From NCBI GenBank assembly GCA_016926755.1, contig JAFGNZ010000111.1, forward strand, positions 1 through 55,212: DNA of 55,212 nt. Reading direction: 5' to 3'. The stretch comes from Myxococcaceae bacterium. Its GTDB lineage: Bacteria > Myxococcota > Myxococcia > Myxococcales > Myxococcaceae. A program made the position numbers and the translations under genes. The notes under the pieces were generated by a model. That model worked only from the letters and a program-made list of their open reading frames with translations, did no database searches and had not been told where the DNA came from. This document shows, piece by piece, positions 16,826 through 25,318 of this stretch (positions are counted from its first letter, which is position 1; every line of letters begins with the position of its first letter).

Positions 16826-17422
16826 CTACTTCTTCAGGCGGGCCTCGGCGGCCTCGTAGTCGAGGTTGGAGAAGTACGCGTCCACGTACTTGGCGCGCTC
16901 GTTGGCCTTGTAGTCCGGCACGAAGGCGTGCTCCCACGCGTCCATCACGATGATGGGCGCGAAGCCGGCGATGTTGTTCGTCTCGTGCAGGGTGATCCAG
17001 TGGTTGGACAGCCACCCGGTGCGCGGATCCTGGAACGTCACCGCCCAGCCGATGCCCGGCATGGTGGAGATGGCCTTGAAGTCCGCCAGCCACGTCTCGA
17101 AGGAGCCGAAGCTCTCCTCCATCGCCTTCTTCAGCTTCGCCGGCGGGGCGCTGCCGCCCGCCTTCAGGTTGCCGAAGTAGTACTCGTGGAGGATGACGCC
17201 GTTGTACTCGAAGCCCAGGCGGCGCGTCATCTCCGCGTACATGGGGTTGGTCCCGGCGGCCTCGCCCTTGGCGGCCATGCCCGAGAGCGTCTCGGTGAGC
17301 TTGTTGGTCCGGTTGACGTAGCCCTCGTACAGCTTGAAGTGGACTTCGAGGACCGCGTCGCTGATGCCCTTGAGTCCCTTGCAGTTGGGGAACTGCATCG
17401 GCGTGTACTTCTTGTCGGCCAT
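16826..17422 (-). CDS. Fe/Mn superoxide dismutase
   Basis: 198 residues; AGGAGG sits 5 bases before ATG 17422. It dismutates superoxide to oxygen and peroxide. Metal ligands are H28 (LEVHFKLYEGY), His in GVILHEYYFGN, and Asp/His in VMDAWEHAFVPDY; GIGWAVTFQDP is the usual core strand. No signal peptide, so cytoplasmic. Fe or Mn preference cannot be read reliably from sequence. Its leader contains two stem-loops, one with a T-rich tail, and the gene ends at a good terminator. Confidence 0.95.
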   Translation of the reverse strand: MADKKYTPMQFPNCKGLKGISDAVLEVHFKLYEGYVNRTNKLTETLSGMAAKGEAAGTNPMYAEMTRRLGFEYNGVILHEYYFGNLKAGGSAPPAKLKKAMEESFGSFETWLADFKAISTMPGIGWAVTFQDPRTGWLSNHWITLHETNNIAGFAPIIVMDAWEHAFVPDYKANERAKYVDAYFSNLDYEAAEARLKK

Positions 17423-17440
17423 ACTGCCTCCTGTTAGGTG

Positions 17441-17505
17441 AGGAAAAAATGAAAGCGCCTCATTAGAAGAGGCGCCCGCGTTTGGCCCGCGCAACTTGTC
17501 GCGGG
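17441..17505 (-). promoter_or_regulatory. Tandem hairpins with U-tract in SOD leader, attenuator candidate
   Basis: Read on the minus strand, CCCGCG/CGCGGG (17486-17505) is followed by GCGCCTC/GAGGCGC (17455-17475) and then TTTCATTTTTT, all upstream of the SOD AGGAGG and ATG. The upstream gene here is divergent mutM, so a terminator in this place would act on SOD's own leader transcript. Regulation is inferred from layout only. Confidence 0.45.
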
Positions 17506-17569
17506 TGTACGCACTTCAACAAGTAAGAAATGCGCGGCCCCGGCGCACGGTGCTATGGGGCCTGGGTGG

Positions 17570-18397
17570 ATGCCTGAGCTTCCCGAGGTAGAGATCGCCG
17601 GGCGGAACCTGGTGCGGTGGCTCCACGGCCGCCGCGTGGTGAAGGCCGAGGCGGAGGACACCCGTGTCTTCCGGGGCGCGAAGCGCGCGAAGTTCTCCGC
17701 GCTGACGGGGCGCCTGGAGTCCCTGGAGCGCCGGGGCAAGTACCTGCTGCTCACCTTCGAGGGGGGCCGGGGGCTGCTGGCCCACCTGGGGATGACGGGC
17801 AAGTTCGTCCACCGCCCGGGGGGCGTCGCGGAGCTCCACAGCCGCGCCCGCTTCTTCCTGGATGACGGCACCGTCATCCACTTCAAGGATGCCCGCCTCT
17901 TCGGGAGGATGGAGCCGGTGGCCGCCGCCCGCCTGCGCCAGCTCAAGGCCGTCCAGGCGCTGGGCAGGGATCCGCTGGTGGACGGGCTCACCCCGGAGCA
18001 GCTCCGGGAGGCGCTGGGCCGCACCCGGCAGGACCTCAAGGTGGCGCTGATGGACCAGGGGCGGGTGGCGGGCGTGGGCAACATCTACGCCGCCGAGGCG
18101 CTCTTCCTGGCCGGCCTGCACCCGGCGCGCAAGCCCGCCTCCTTGAAGCCGGAGGAGTGGGCGCGGCTCAGCCAGGCCATCCTCGACACCTTCGCCTCCG
18201 CCCTGGCCGCGGAGCAGGGCGAAGAGCCGGTGTACCTGGAAGAGAGCGGCTCGGAGAACACGTTCCGGGTGTATGGCCGCGCGGACAGCCCCTGCACCCA
18301 GTGCGGGGCGCGCGTGCAGTCCTTCACACAGGGTGGACGCACCACCTACTTCTGTCCGAAGTGTCAACCCAAGCGCAGCAGGGGAAGGAAGCGATGA
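17570..18397 (+). CDS. mutM: Formamidopyrimidine-DNA glycosylase
   Basis: 275 residues. MutM/Fpg excises 8-oxoguanine and formamidopyrimidines and cleaves the abasic site. The start MPELPEVE provides the catalytic N-terminal Pro and Glu after Met removal; the helix-two-turn-helix region and GVGNIYAAEALFLAGLHP with Asn/Tyr contacts follow; the C-terminal zinc finger is CTQCGARV...TYFCPKC. An in-frame ATG five codons upstream is rejected because it would bury the catalytic Pro. Divergent from SOD, consistent with an oxidative-damage theme, and overlapped by mce (ATGA). Confidence 0.97.
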   Translation: MPELPEVEIAGRNLVRWLHGRRVVKAEAEDTRVFRGAKRAKFSALTGRLESLERRGKYLLLTFEGGRGLLAHLGMTGKFVHRPGGVAELHSRARFFLDDGTVIHFKDARLFGRMEPVAAARLRQLKAVQALGRDPLVDGLTPEQLREALGRTRQDLKVALMDQGRVAGVGNIYAAEALFLAGLHPARKPASLKPEEWARLSQAILDTFASALAAEQGEEPVYLEESGSENTFRVYGRADSPCTQCGARVQSFTQGGRTTYFCPKCQPKRSRGRKR

Positions 18398-18810
18398 GCG
18401 TCAAATCCAAGGGCCTCGACCACGTGGCCATCGCCGTGAAGGACCTGGACAAGGCCATCGCCCTGTACCGGGACACGCTGGGCCTGGAGCTGGCCGAGCT
18501 CGAAGAGGTGCCCGAGCAGCAGGTGCGCACCGCCATCTTCGGCCACGGCATGGGGCGGGTGGAGCTGATTTGTCCTACCTCCCCGGACACCGGCGTGGCC
18601 CGGTTCCTGGAGAAGCGGGGCGAGGGGCTGCACCACATCTGCATCGAGGTGGAGGACATCGAGGCCTCCATGGCGGCGCTCCGGGCCAAGGGGGCGCCGT
18701 TGATTGACGAGACGCCCAAGCCGGGGGCCGGGGGCGCGAAGGTGGCCTTCGTCCACCCCAAGGGGAGCCACGGCGTGCTGGTGGAGCTGCGCCAGGGACC
18801 CAAGCCCTAG
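18394..18810 (+). CDS. mce: Methylmalonyl-CoA epimerase
   Basis: 138 residues, standard length. It interconverts (R)- and (S)-methylmalonyl-CoA in propionate degradation and in making methylmalonyl-CoA extender units. VOC/glyoxalase fold with two beta-alpha-beta-beta-beta units; metal ligands fit His in GLDHVAIAVKD, Glu/His in GEGLHHICIEVEDI and Glu near the end in VLVELRQ. ATG 18394 overlaps the mutM stop. The B12-dependent mutase is not in the window, but an adenosyltransferase for its cofactor is at 5014. Confidence 0.93.
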   Translation: MSVKSKGLDHVAIAVKDLDKAIALYRDTLGLELAELEEVPEQQVRTAIFGHGMGRVELICPTSPDTGVARFLEKRGEGLHHICIEVEDIEASMAALRAKGAPLIDETPKPGAGGAKVAFVHPKGSHGVLVELRQGPKP

Positions 18811-18844
18811 TCGTTCACCGGTGAAGGGGGCGGTGTGGTTGGCG

Positions 18845-18874
18845 TTGACACCCCTCCCCCCCGTGGCTTAACTC
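18845..18874 (+). promoter_or_regulatory. Possible sigma-70-type promoter for the outer-membrane protein gene
   Basis: TTGACA at 18845-18850 is a perfect -35 hexamer, with TTAACT 18 bases later as a weak -10. It lies in the 114-base gap before ATG 18925. Confidence 0.4.
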
Positions 18875-18924
18875 GCCGGCCCTCTTGACTCGGCCGCCCC
18901 GGGCGGTCCTGGAGAAACGTGCCC

Positions 18925-20802
18925 ATGTCCCACGTCCTGCTGGCGGCGTTGCTCGTCGCCTCCGCCACGGCCACCGCCCAGACGTCTCCCAAGACGCCGG
19001 TGCCCGAGAGCGGGACGCCTGCGCCGGCCCAGCCTGCCCCCGCGCCGGCGCCGGCTCAGCCCGCCACCCCCGCTCCCTCCACCCCCGCCGCCGAGGGCGC
19101 CGCGCCCCCAGCGGAGCTCACCCCCGAGATGCAGGCCGAGCTCGAGCGCCGGCTGGAGGCGGCCAAGCAGGAGATGCGCGAGGAGATCCGCGCGCAGATG
19201 GCCACCCAGTCCCTGTCCTCCGACTGGCAGCAGGAGTGGACGGAGGAGCGGCGCAAGCTGGAGATCTTCACGCTGGATGGCTACTTCCGCGTGCGGCCGA
19301 ACCTCTTCTACAAGTTCGACCTGGGCAAGGCGCCGGAGCGCTCGCTGTTCCCCACGCGCTCCATCACGGAGAACACGCAGGCGGGCGCCAACATGCGCGT
19401 GCGGCTGGAGCCCACCTTCAACATCTCCGAGGAGGTGCGGCTCAAGCTCCAGGTGGACGCGCTGGACAACATCCTCCTGGGCTCCACGCCGGACAGCGCC
19501 TTCACCGGCAGCAACCGGGACATCTTCACCCTCTTCTCCCAGAGCCAGGAGCCGCCCTCCGCGGGCCTCAACGCCCTGAAGGACTCCATCTCGGTGAAGC
19601 GGGCCTACGGCGAGGTGAGCACCCCGGTGGGCATCCTGCGCTTTGGCCGCATGGGCAGCCAGTGGGGCCTGGGCGTGCTGCACAACGACGGCAACTGCCT
19701 GGACTGCGACTTCGGCGACAACGTGGACCGCGTCCAGTTCGTCACCGAGCCGCTCTCCGGCTTCTACGTGACGCCGATGATCGACTTCAACTCCGAGGGC
19801 GTCGTCGGCAACCGGGATCCCGCCGAGGGCGAGCCGTTCGACTTGTCGAACGCGGATGACAGCCACAGCTACGTGGTGGCGATCGCCCGCCGGGACACGG
19901 ATCAGCAGGTCAAGGACAAGCTGGAGAACAATCAGGGCGTGCTCAACTACGGCCTGCACTTCACCTACCGCGCGCAGCGCTGGCAGGAGCGCGGCTTCGA
20001 GCCCTCCGCCCCAGTCGTCCCGGGTGAGCCGGCGCCCGCCACCCCCAGGGGCTTCATCCCGCGTGACTCCACGCTGTACATGCCGGACCTCTGGCTGCGC
20101 TACGAGGAGCGCCTGTTCCGGGTGGAGGTGGAGCTCGCGGCCATCTACGGCAGCATCAACAACCGGGCGCAGGCGCTGGCCGATGCGGCCGACCCCACGC
20201 AGAACCAGTCGCTGGACGTGCTCCAGTTTGGCGGCGCGGCCCAGGGCGAGTACAAGATGCTGAACGGCAACCTCAACCTGGGGCTGGAGCTGGGCTTCGC
20301 CTCGGGCGACAAGGCGCCCGGCTTCGGCAACTACCCGGGCCGCAGCGGCTCCGGGGCGGAGGGCGAGACGCTGGCGGGCGACCGCGAGGGCCCGCAGTTC
20401 CGCTGCGGTACGGGCGGCTGTGCCGACAACGCCATCCGCAACTTCCGCTTCAACCGCGCCTACCGCGTGGACCTCATCCTCTGGCGCGAGCTGATCGGCG
20501 GCCTCACCGACGCCGTCTACATCAAGCCCTCGGTGAAGTACTCGCTGGCGGACGGCTTCGATCTGTACGGCAGCCTCATCTACTCGCAGGCGCTCTATGC
20601 GGAGTCCACGCCCTCCACCACCAGCACCAGCCTGGGCGTCGAGGTGAACGCGGGCGCGCGCTACGAGACCGAGGACGGCTTCGTCGCGGGGCTCACCTGG
20701 GGCATCCTCTTCCCCATGGGCGGCCTGCAGGAGATCCCCGCGCTGCGCCGCGACTTCGAGACGGCCCAGGCGGTGCGCGGCACGCTCGCCATCCGCTTCT
20801 AG
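18925..20802 (+). CDS. Predicted outer-membrane beta-barrel protein (TIGR04551-like)
   Basis: About 625 residues. A signal peptide (HVLLAALLVASATATAQ) is followed by a Pro/Ala-rich segment, a helical charged stretch (about residues 60-105) and then alternating amphipathic strands such as VRPNLFYKFDLG, NMRVRLEPTFNI and VRLKLQVDAL, and the protein ends in an aromatic residue (LAIRF), all typical of a barrel in the outer membrane. The overall build resembles a porin-like family I recall as confined to Cystobacterineae; this is from memory. ATG 18925 or the GTG at 18919 may start it (GGAG at 18911). Substrate unknown. Confidence 0.8.
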   Translation: MSHVLLAALLVASATATAQTSPKTPVPESGTPAPAQPAPAPAPAQPATPAPSTPAAEGAAPPAELTPEMQAELERRLEAAKQEMREEIRAQMATQSLSSDWQQEWTEERRKLEIFTLDGYFRVRPNLFYKFDLGKAPERSLFPTRSITENTQAGANMRVRLEPTFNISEEVRLKLQVDALDNILLGSTPDSAFTGSNRDIFTLFSQSQEPPSAGLNALKDSISVKRAYGEVSTPVGILRFGRMGSQWGLGVLHNDGNCLDCDFGDNVDRVQFVTEPLSGFYVTPMIDFNSEGVVGNRDPAEGEPFDLSNADDSHSYVVAIARRDTDQQVKDKLENNQGVLNYGLHFTYRAQRWQERGFEPSAPVVPGEPAPATPRGFIPRDSTLYMPDLWLRYEERLFRVEVELAAIYGSINNRAQALADAADPTQNQSLDVLQFGGAAQGEYKMLNGNLNLGLELGFASGDKAPGFGNYPGRSGSGAEGETLAGDREGPQFRCGTGGCADNAIRNFRFNRAYRVDLILWRELIGGLTDAVYIKPSVKYSLADGFDLYGSLIYSQALYAESTPSTTSTSLGVEVNAGARYETEDGFVAGLTWGILFPMGGLQEIPALRRDFETAQAVRGTLAIRF

Positions 20803-20815
20803 GCAGGGCGCTCCC

Positions 20816-21022
20816 TTGGATCATCTCCCTCGCGCCCGTGTCCTCCTGCTGGCCCTGGGCCTCCTGCTAGGGGCCGGGGCCGGGGCCTGCGGCATCAAGG
20901 GTGCGCCGCGCCCGCCGGAGGCTCCGCCGCCGCCCACGACGGAGACGCAGCCGCCGAGGGAGGCTCCCCGCGGCCCCCTCGCGCCCGCCGGGCCGGGCCC
21001 CTCGACGGACGCAGGGACGTGA
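20816..21022 (+). CDS. Small LptM/YifL-like lipoprotein
   Basis: 68 residues from a TTG at 20816. Signal peptide LLLALGLLLGAGAGAC ends in a lipobox and is followed by GIKGAPRPPEAPPPP, matching the CG(L/I)KG-Pro-rich mature start of LptM (YifL), which helps assemble the LPS translocon LptD/E. In Pseudomonas and enterics this lipoprotein also lies immediately next to lysA or dapF, which supports the assignment. Its stop overlaps the lysA GTG (GTGA). Confidence 0.75.
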   Translation: MDHLPRARVLLLALGLLLGAGAGACGIKGAPRPPEAPPPPTTETQPPREAPRGPLAPAGPGPSTDAGT

Positions 21023-22260
21023 ACCACTTCACCTACCACCGAGGCATCCTCCACGCGGAGCAGGTGCCTCTGGCGGCCATCGCCGAGGCGGTGGGGACGC
21101 CCACCTACGTCTACTCCACCGCCACGCTCACCCGGCACTTCCGGGTCGTCACGGAGGCCTTCGGGCAGCACCCGCACCTCCTCTGCTACTCGGTGAAGGC
21201 CAACAGCAACCTCGCGGTGCTGCGCCTGTTCGCCCAGGGGGGCGGTGGCTTCGACATCGTGTCCGGTGGAGAGCTGGCGCGCGTCCGCCAGGCGGGCGGA
21301 GCGCCGAGCAGGACGGTGTTCGCCGGCGTGGGCAAGACGCCGGACGAGATGGAGCAGGCGCTCGCCGCCGGCATCCTCATGTTCAACGTGGAGAGCGCCG
21401 AGGAGCTGGAGATGCTCGACGCGGTGGGGCGCCGGATGGGCACGCGCGCTCCGTTCGCGCTGCGCGTCAACCCGGACGTGGACGCGCGCACCCACCGCTA
21501 CATCGCCACCGGCCTGAAGACGTCCAAGTTCGGCGTGCCCTTCGAGGAGGCGGTGGCCCTCTACGCCCGCGCCCGGAAGCTCAAGGGCCTGCGAGCGGTG
21601 GGGCTGGACTGCCACATCGGCTCGCAGCTCACGAGCGCGGCGCCGGTGAAGGCGGCGATCTCCAAGGTGGCCGGGCTGTACCGCTCGCTGCGGGAGCAGG
21701 GGCACCCGCTGGTGCACCTGGACATCGGCGGCGGCCTGGGCATCACCTACGCGGAGGAGACACCCCCCTCGCCCCAGGAGTACGCGCGCACCGTGCTGGA
21801 GGCCGTGAAGGGCACTGGGGCCCACCTCATCCTGGAGCCGGGGCGGGCGCTGGTGGGCAACGCGGGCGTGCTGCTCACCCGCGTGCTGTACCGCAAGCGC
21901 ACGCCGGCGAAGCTCTTCGTGGTGGTGGACGCGGGGATGAACGATCTCATCCGCCCGGCGCTCTACGAGGCGCACCATGGCCTGCGGCCCGTGGTGAAGC
22001 GGCGGGGCAAGGCCGTGGAGGTGGACGTGGTGGGGCCGGTGTGCGAGTCCAGTGACGTGCTGGCCCGGGCCCGCCCGCTGGTGCTGCCCCAGCAGGGCGA
22101 GCTGTACGCGGTCATGAGCGCCGGGGCGTATGGGATGAGCATGGCCTCCACCTACAACTCGCGGCCCCGGCCCGCCGAGGTGCTCGTGGACGGGGCAGCC
22201 TGGCGAGTGGTCCGCGAGCGCGAGCGCGTCGAGGATCTCTGGCGCGGCGAGCGGGCCTGA
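21019..22260 (+). CDS. lysA: Diaminopimelate decarboxylase
   Basis: 413 residues, GTG start coupled to the preceding lipoprotein. It decarboxylates meso-diaminopimelate to lysine with PLP. Visible are the PLP lysine in CYSVKANSN, FDIVSGGEL, CHIGSQL, the Gly-rich phosphate loop HLDIGGGLGI, EPGRALVG, and CESSD with the active-site Cys from the partner subunit. First enzyme gene of a lysine/peptidoglycan precursor run with dapA and dapB. Confidence 0.97.
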   Translation: MNHFTYHRGILHAEQVPLAAIAEAVGTPTYVYSTATLTRHFRVVTEAFGQHPHLLCYSVKANSNLAVLRLFAQGGGGFDIVSGGELARVRQAGGAPSRTVFAGVGKTPDEMEQALAAGILMFNVESAEELEMLDAVGRRMGTRAPFALRVNPDVDARTHRYIATGLKTSKFGVPFEEAVALYARARKLKGLRAVGLDCHIGSQLTSAAPVKAAISKVAGLYRSLREQGHPLVHLDIGGGLGITYAEETPPSPQEYARTVLEAVKGTGAHLILEPGRALVGNAGVLLTRVLYRKRTPAKLFVVVDAGMNDLIRPALYEAHHGLRPVVKRRGKAVEVDVVGPVCESSDVLARARPLVLPQQGELYAVMSAGAYGMSMASTYNSRPRPAEVLVDGAAWRVVRERERVEDLWRGERA

Positions 22261-22277
22261 ACATATAAGCGGCGGGC

Positions 22278-23159
22278 ATGAAGACCTTCGAAGGCTCCAT
22301 GACGGCGCTCGCCACGCCCTTTCGGAATGGGAAGCTCGACGAGGAGGCCTACCGGGCGCTGATCGATCGCCAGGTGGCCGGAGGCACGAGCGTCCTGCTC
22401 CCCATCGGCACCACGGGCGAGGCGGTGACGATGACGGCGGAGGAGCGCGCCCAGGCCGTCCGGTTGGCGGTGGACGCGGCGCGGGGGCGAGCGCCGGTGG
22501 TGGCGGGCGCGGGCTTCAACAGCACCGCGGAGACGATCGAGGCCGTGGGGCGCGCGCGCGAGCTGGGCGCGGACGGGGCGCTCGTCGTCACGCCCTACTA
22601 CAACAAGCCCACGCAGTTCGGCCTGCTGCAGCACTACCGGGCCATTGCCCGCGCCCACCCTGGCTTCCCGCTGATCGCCTACAACGTCCCGGCGCGCACC
22701 GGGGTGGATCTGCTGGCCGAGACGGTGATGTGGATGTGTGACATCCCCGAGGTGGTGGCCCTCAAGGAGGCCACGGGGAACCTGGCCCGCGCGGTGGATC
22801 TGGTGGAGAAGTGCGGCGACCGCATCACGCTGCTGTCCGGGGATGACTTCACGGTGCTGCCCTTCATCGCCTGCGGCGGCAAGGGCGTCATCTCCGTCTC
22901 CGCCAACGTGGCGCCGCGGATGATGGCGGACCTGGTGGCGGCGGCGCGGGCCGGAGAGCTGGCGAAGGCGCGCGAGCTGCAGGTGCGGATGAACGCGCTG
23001 CACAAGCTGCTCTTCATCGAGTCCAACCCCATCCCGGTGAAGGCGGCGCTGCACATGATGGGCGTCTTCGGCCCGGAGATCCGCCTGCCGCTGACGCCGA
23101 TGGCCGAGCCCCAGGCCTCCAAGCTGCGCGAGGAGCTGGAGCGGCTGAACCTGCTATGA
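22278..23159 (+). CDS. dapA: 4-hydroxy-tetrahydrodipicolinate synthase
   Basis: 293 residues. It condenses pyruvate and aspartate semialdehyde via a Schiff base. Signatures are [10 protein letters not shown], the YYNKP tyrosine pair motif ([11 protein letters not shown]), and the Schiff-base Lys in [10 protein letters not shown]; the pattern [20 protein letters not shown] follows. TIM barrel, tetramer in relatives. 17 bases after lysA, 49 bases before dapB. Confidence 0.97.
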   Translation: MKTFEGSMTALATPFRNGKLDEEAYRALIDRQVAGGTSVLLPIGTTGEAVTMTAEERAQAVRLAVDAARGRAPVVAGAGFNSTAETIEAVGRARELGADGALVVTPYYNKPTQFGLLQHYRAIARAHPGFPLIAYNVPARTGVDLLAETVMWMCDIPEVVALKEATGNLARAVDLVEKCGDRITLLSGDDFTVLPFIACGGKGVISVSANVAPRMMADLVAAARAGELAKARELQVRMNALHKLLFIESNPIPVKAALHMMGVFGPEIRLPLTPMAEPQASKLREELERLNLL

Positions 23160-23208
23160 GCCGCGTTGCCGCTCCTCCTGGGAGCGGGCGAGGGCGTCGA
23201 GGAGCCTC

Positions 23209-24024
23209 ATGCTTCGTACCGTCATCACCGGCATCACGGGCCGCATGGGCAGCACGCTGCTGCGGCTGGCGCGCGGCGCCCCGGGCCTCTCCGTCGTGGG
23301 CGCCACGGCTCGGCCAGGGAGCGCCGCGGTGGGGCAGGACGCCGGGCTGGCCGCCCGCTTGAGCGATCCGCTGGGGCTGGCGGTGGTGGACACGCTGGGT
23401 CGGGCGATCGAGGCCGGGGCCCAGGTGGTGATCGACTTCACCAGCGCGGAGGCGAGCGTGGAGCACGCGCGGCTGTGCGCGGCGCGCGGCGTGCCCATGG
23501 TGATCGGCTCCACGGGCTTCACCCCCGAGTCCCGCGCGGAGGTGGCCGCCGTCGCCCGGGCCATCCCCGTGGTGCTGGCCCCCAACACCTCGGTGGGCGT
23601 CAACGTCGTCATCCAGGTGGCGGCGGAGCTGGCGCGGGTGCTGGGCGAGGGCTTCGACGTGGAGGTGCTGGAGGCGCACCACCGGATGAAGAAGGACGCC
23701 CCCTCGGGCACGGCGCTGCGGCTGGCGGAGGTGCTCGCCGGGGCGCTGGGGCGCACGCGCGAGGAGCTCGTCTTCTCTCGCCAGGGTGACGTGGGCGCGC
23801 GCACGCAGAAGGAGATCGGCGTGCAGGCCCTGCGCGGCGGGGACGTGGTGGGCGAGCACACCGTCTTCTTCTTCGGCGAGGGCGAGCGCATCGAGCTCAC
23901 CCACCGGGCGACCAGCCGGGATCAGTTCGCCAAGGGGGCCCTGCGGGCGGCAAACTGGGTGGCGGCGCAACGCCCGGGGCTCTACGACATGGCCGATGTG
24001 CTCGGCCTCAAGAGGACAGGATGA
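23209..24024 (+). CDS. dapB: 4-hydroxy-tetrahydrodipicolinate reductase
   Basis: 271 residues. NAD(P)H-dependent reductase acting after DapA. N-terminal Rossmann motif [38 protein letters not shown] and the DapB signature [20 protein letters not shown] with the catalytic His pair and Lys. The stop overlaps the ATG of the next gene (ATGA). Confidence 0.97.
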   Translation: MLRTVITGITGRMGSTLLRLARGAPGLSVVGATARPGSAAVGQDAGLAARLSDPLGLAVVDTLGRAIEAGAQVVIDFTSAEASVEHARLCAARGVPMVIGSTGFTPESRAEVAAVARAIPVVLAPNTSVGVNVVIQVAAELARVLGEGFDVEVLEAHHRMKKDAPSGTALRLAEVLAGALGRTREELVFSRQGDVGARTQKEIGVQALRGGDVVGEHTVFFFGEGERIELTHRATSRDQFAKGALRAANWVAAQRPGLYDMADVLGLKRTG

Positions 24025-24791
24025 CCGTCACACGCTACTGCCGCTTCCTCCACGAGGGCCGTGCCTGGTACGGGCGCGTCGAGGGCAACGAGGTCGTCGT
24101 GCTCACCGCCGCGCCCTGGGCCGGGGGCAAGGAGACGGGGCTGCAGCGCTCATTGGCCAGCCTCACGCTGTTGGTCCCCTCCGAGGCCTCGAAGGTGGTG
24201 TGCATCGGGCAGAACTACCGCAAGCACGCGGAGGAGATGGGCAAGCCCGTCCCGCCCGAGCCCCTCATCTTCATGAAGCCCTCCACCTCCCTCAACGGGC
24301 CGCGCGCGCCCATCCGCCTGCCCAAGGCGAGCGAGGAGGTGCACTACGAGGCGGAGCTGGGGCTGCTCATCGGCGAGCGGCTGAAGAACGCGGACGAGGC
24401 CACCGCCGCGCGCGCCATCTGGGGCCTCACCTGCTTCAACGACGTGACGGCGCGAGACATCCAGCGCCGCGAGGTGCAGCACACCCGCGCCAAGAGCTAC
24501 GACACCTTCTCCTGCGCCGGGCCCTGGGCGGTGACGGGGCTGTCCCCGGCGGACCTGCGCATCCTCTGCCGCGTGAATGGCCAGGTGCGCCAGGACAGCC
24601 GCACCTCCGACATGATCTTCGGCCCGGCCCGGCTGGTATCCTTCATCTCCCACATCATGACGCTCCTGCCGGGAGACCTGGTGAGCACGGGGACTCCCTC
24701 GGGGGTGGGGAAGCTGGCAGCCGGGGACACGGTGGAAGTGGAGATTGAAGGAATCGGGACGCTGTCCAACCCGGTTGAGATGGAGCCGTGA
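24021..24791 (+). CDS. Fumarylacetoacetate hydrolase family protein
   Basis: 256 residues. FAH-family core with [28 protein letters not shown], metal-binding Glu residues in [11 protein letters not shown] and the Asp in [11 protein letters not shown], and [13 protein letters not shown] near the end. Members include oxaloacetate tautomerase/acylpyruvate hydrolase and hydratases of aromatic degradation. Genomic setting (between dapB and folK) does not point to aromatic catabolism; a housekeeping role such as oxaloacetate proofreading is more plausible (inference). Confidence 0.93.
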   Translation: MTVTRYCRFLHEGRAWYGRVEGNEVVVLTAAPWAGGKETGLQRSLASLTLLVPSEASKVVCIGQNYRKHAEEMGKPVPPEPLIFMKPSTSLNGPRAPIRLPKASEEVHYEAELGLLIGERLKNADEATAARAIWGLTCFNDVTARDIQRREVQHTRAKSYDTFSCAGPWAVTGLSPADLRILCRVNGQVRQDSRTSDMIFGPARLVSFISHIMTLLPGDLVSTGTPSGVGKLAAGDTVEVEIEGIGTLSNPVEMEP

Positions 24792-25318
24792 GCACCGCCA
24801 ACGTCTATGTCGGACTGGGGTCCAACGAGGGGAACCGCGAGGCGCACCTCGTGGGGGCCCTGGAGGCGCTCTCGCGCATCGACGCGGTGGCCGTGCTGCG
24901 CTGCTCCTCGCTCTTCGACAGCGCGGCGGTGGGCCCGCCCCAGCCTCGCTTCCTCAACGCCGCGGTGGCCCTGGAGTGCGGGCTGGCTCCCCAGCGGCTG
25001 CTGACCATCCTCCAGCGCATCGAGCAGGACCTCGGCCGCCGCCGCAATGGCTCGCGCTGGAGCCCTCGGACCATCGACCTGGACATCCTCCTGTGGGACG
25101 GTGAGGTGGTGGCGGACCCGAACCTCCAGGTGCCGCACCTGGAGCTGCACAAGCGCCGCTTCGCCCTCGAGCCGCTGGTGGAGCTGGCCCCCCACTTGAA
25201 GCACCCCGTACTGGGCGTGACGGTGAAGGATCTCCTGATCCGCCTTGATCCGCAGGATGTCCGCAAGCTGATGGCCACCCAGTGGCCCGAAGCGAGCCCT
25301 CTGGTGAACGAGTCATGA
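24788..25318 (+). CDS. folK: 2-amino-4-hydroxy-6-hydroxymethyldihydropteridine pyrophosphokinase
   Basis: 176 residues from a GTG overlapping the previous stop (GTGA). HPPK transfers pyrophosphate from ATP to the pterin in folate synthesis. Signatures are VYVGLGSNEGNRE at the N-terminus, the FLNAAVAL strand and the two catalytic Asp in RTIDLDILLW, then PHLELHKRRFALEPLVELAP. It supplies the pathway used by folA/thyA at 3725-4998. Confidence 0.96.
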   Translation: MSTANVYVGLGSNEGNREAHLVGALEALSRIDAVAVLRCSSLFDSAAVGPPQPRFLNAAVALECGLAPQRLLTILQRIEQDLGRRRNGSRWSPRTIDLDILLWDGEVVADPNLQVPHLELHKRRFALEPLVELAPHLKHPVLGVTVKDLLIRLDPQDVRKLMATQWPEASPLVNES

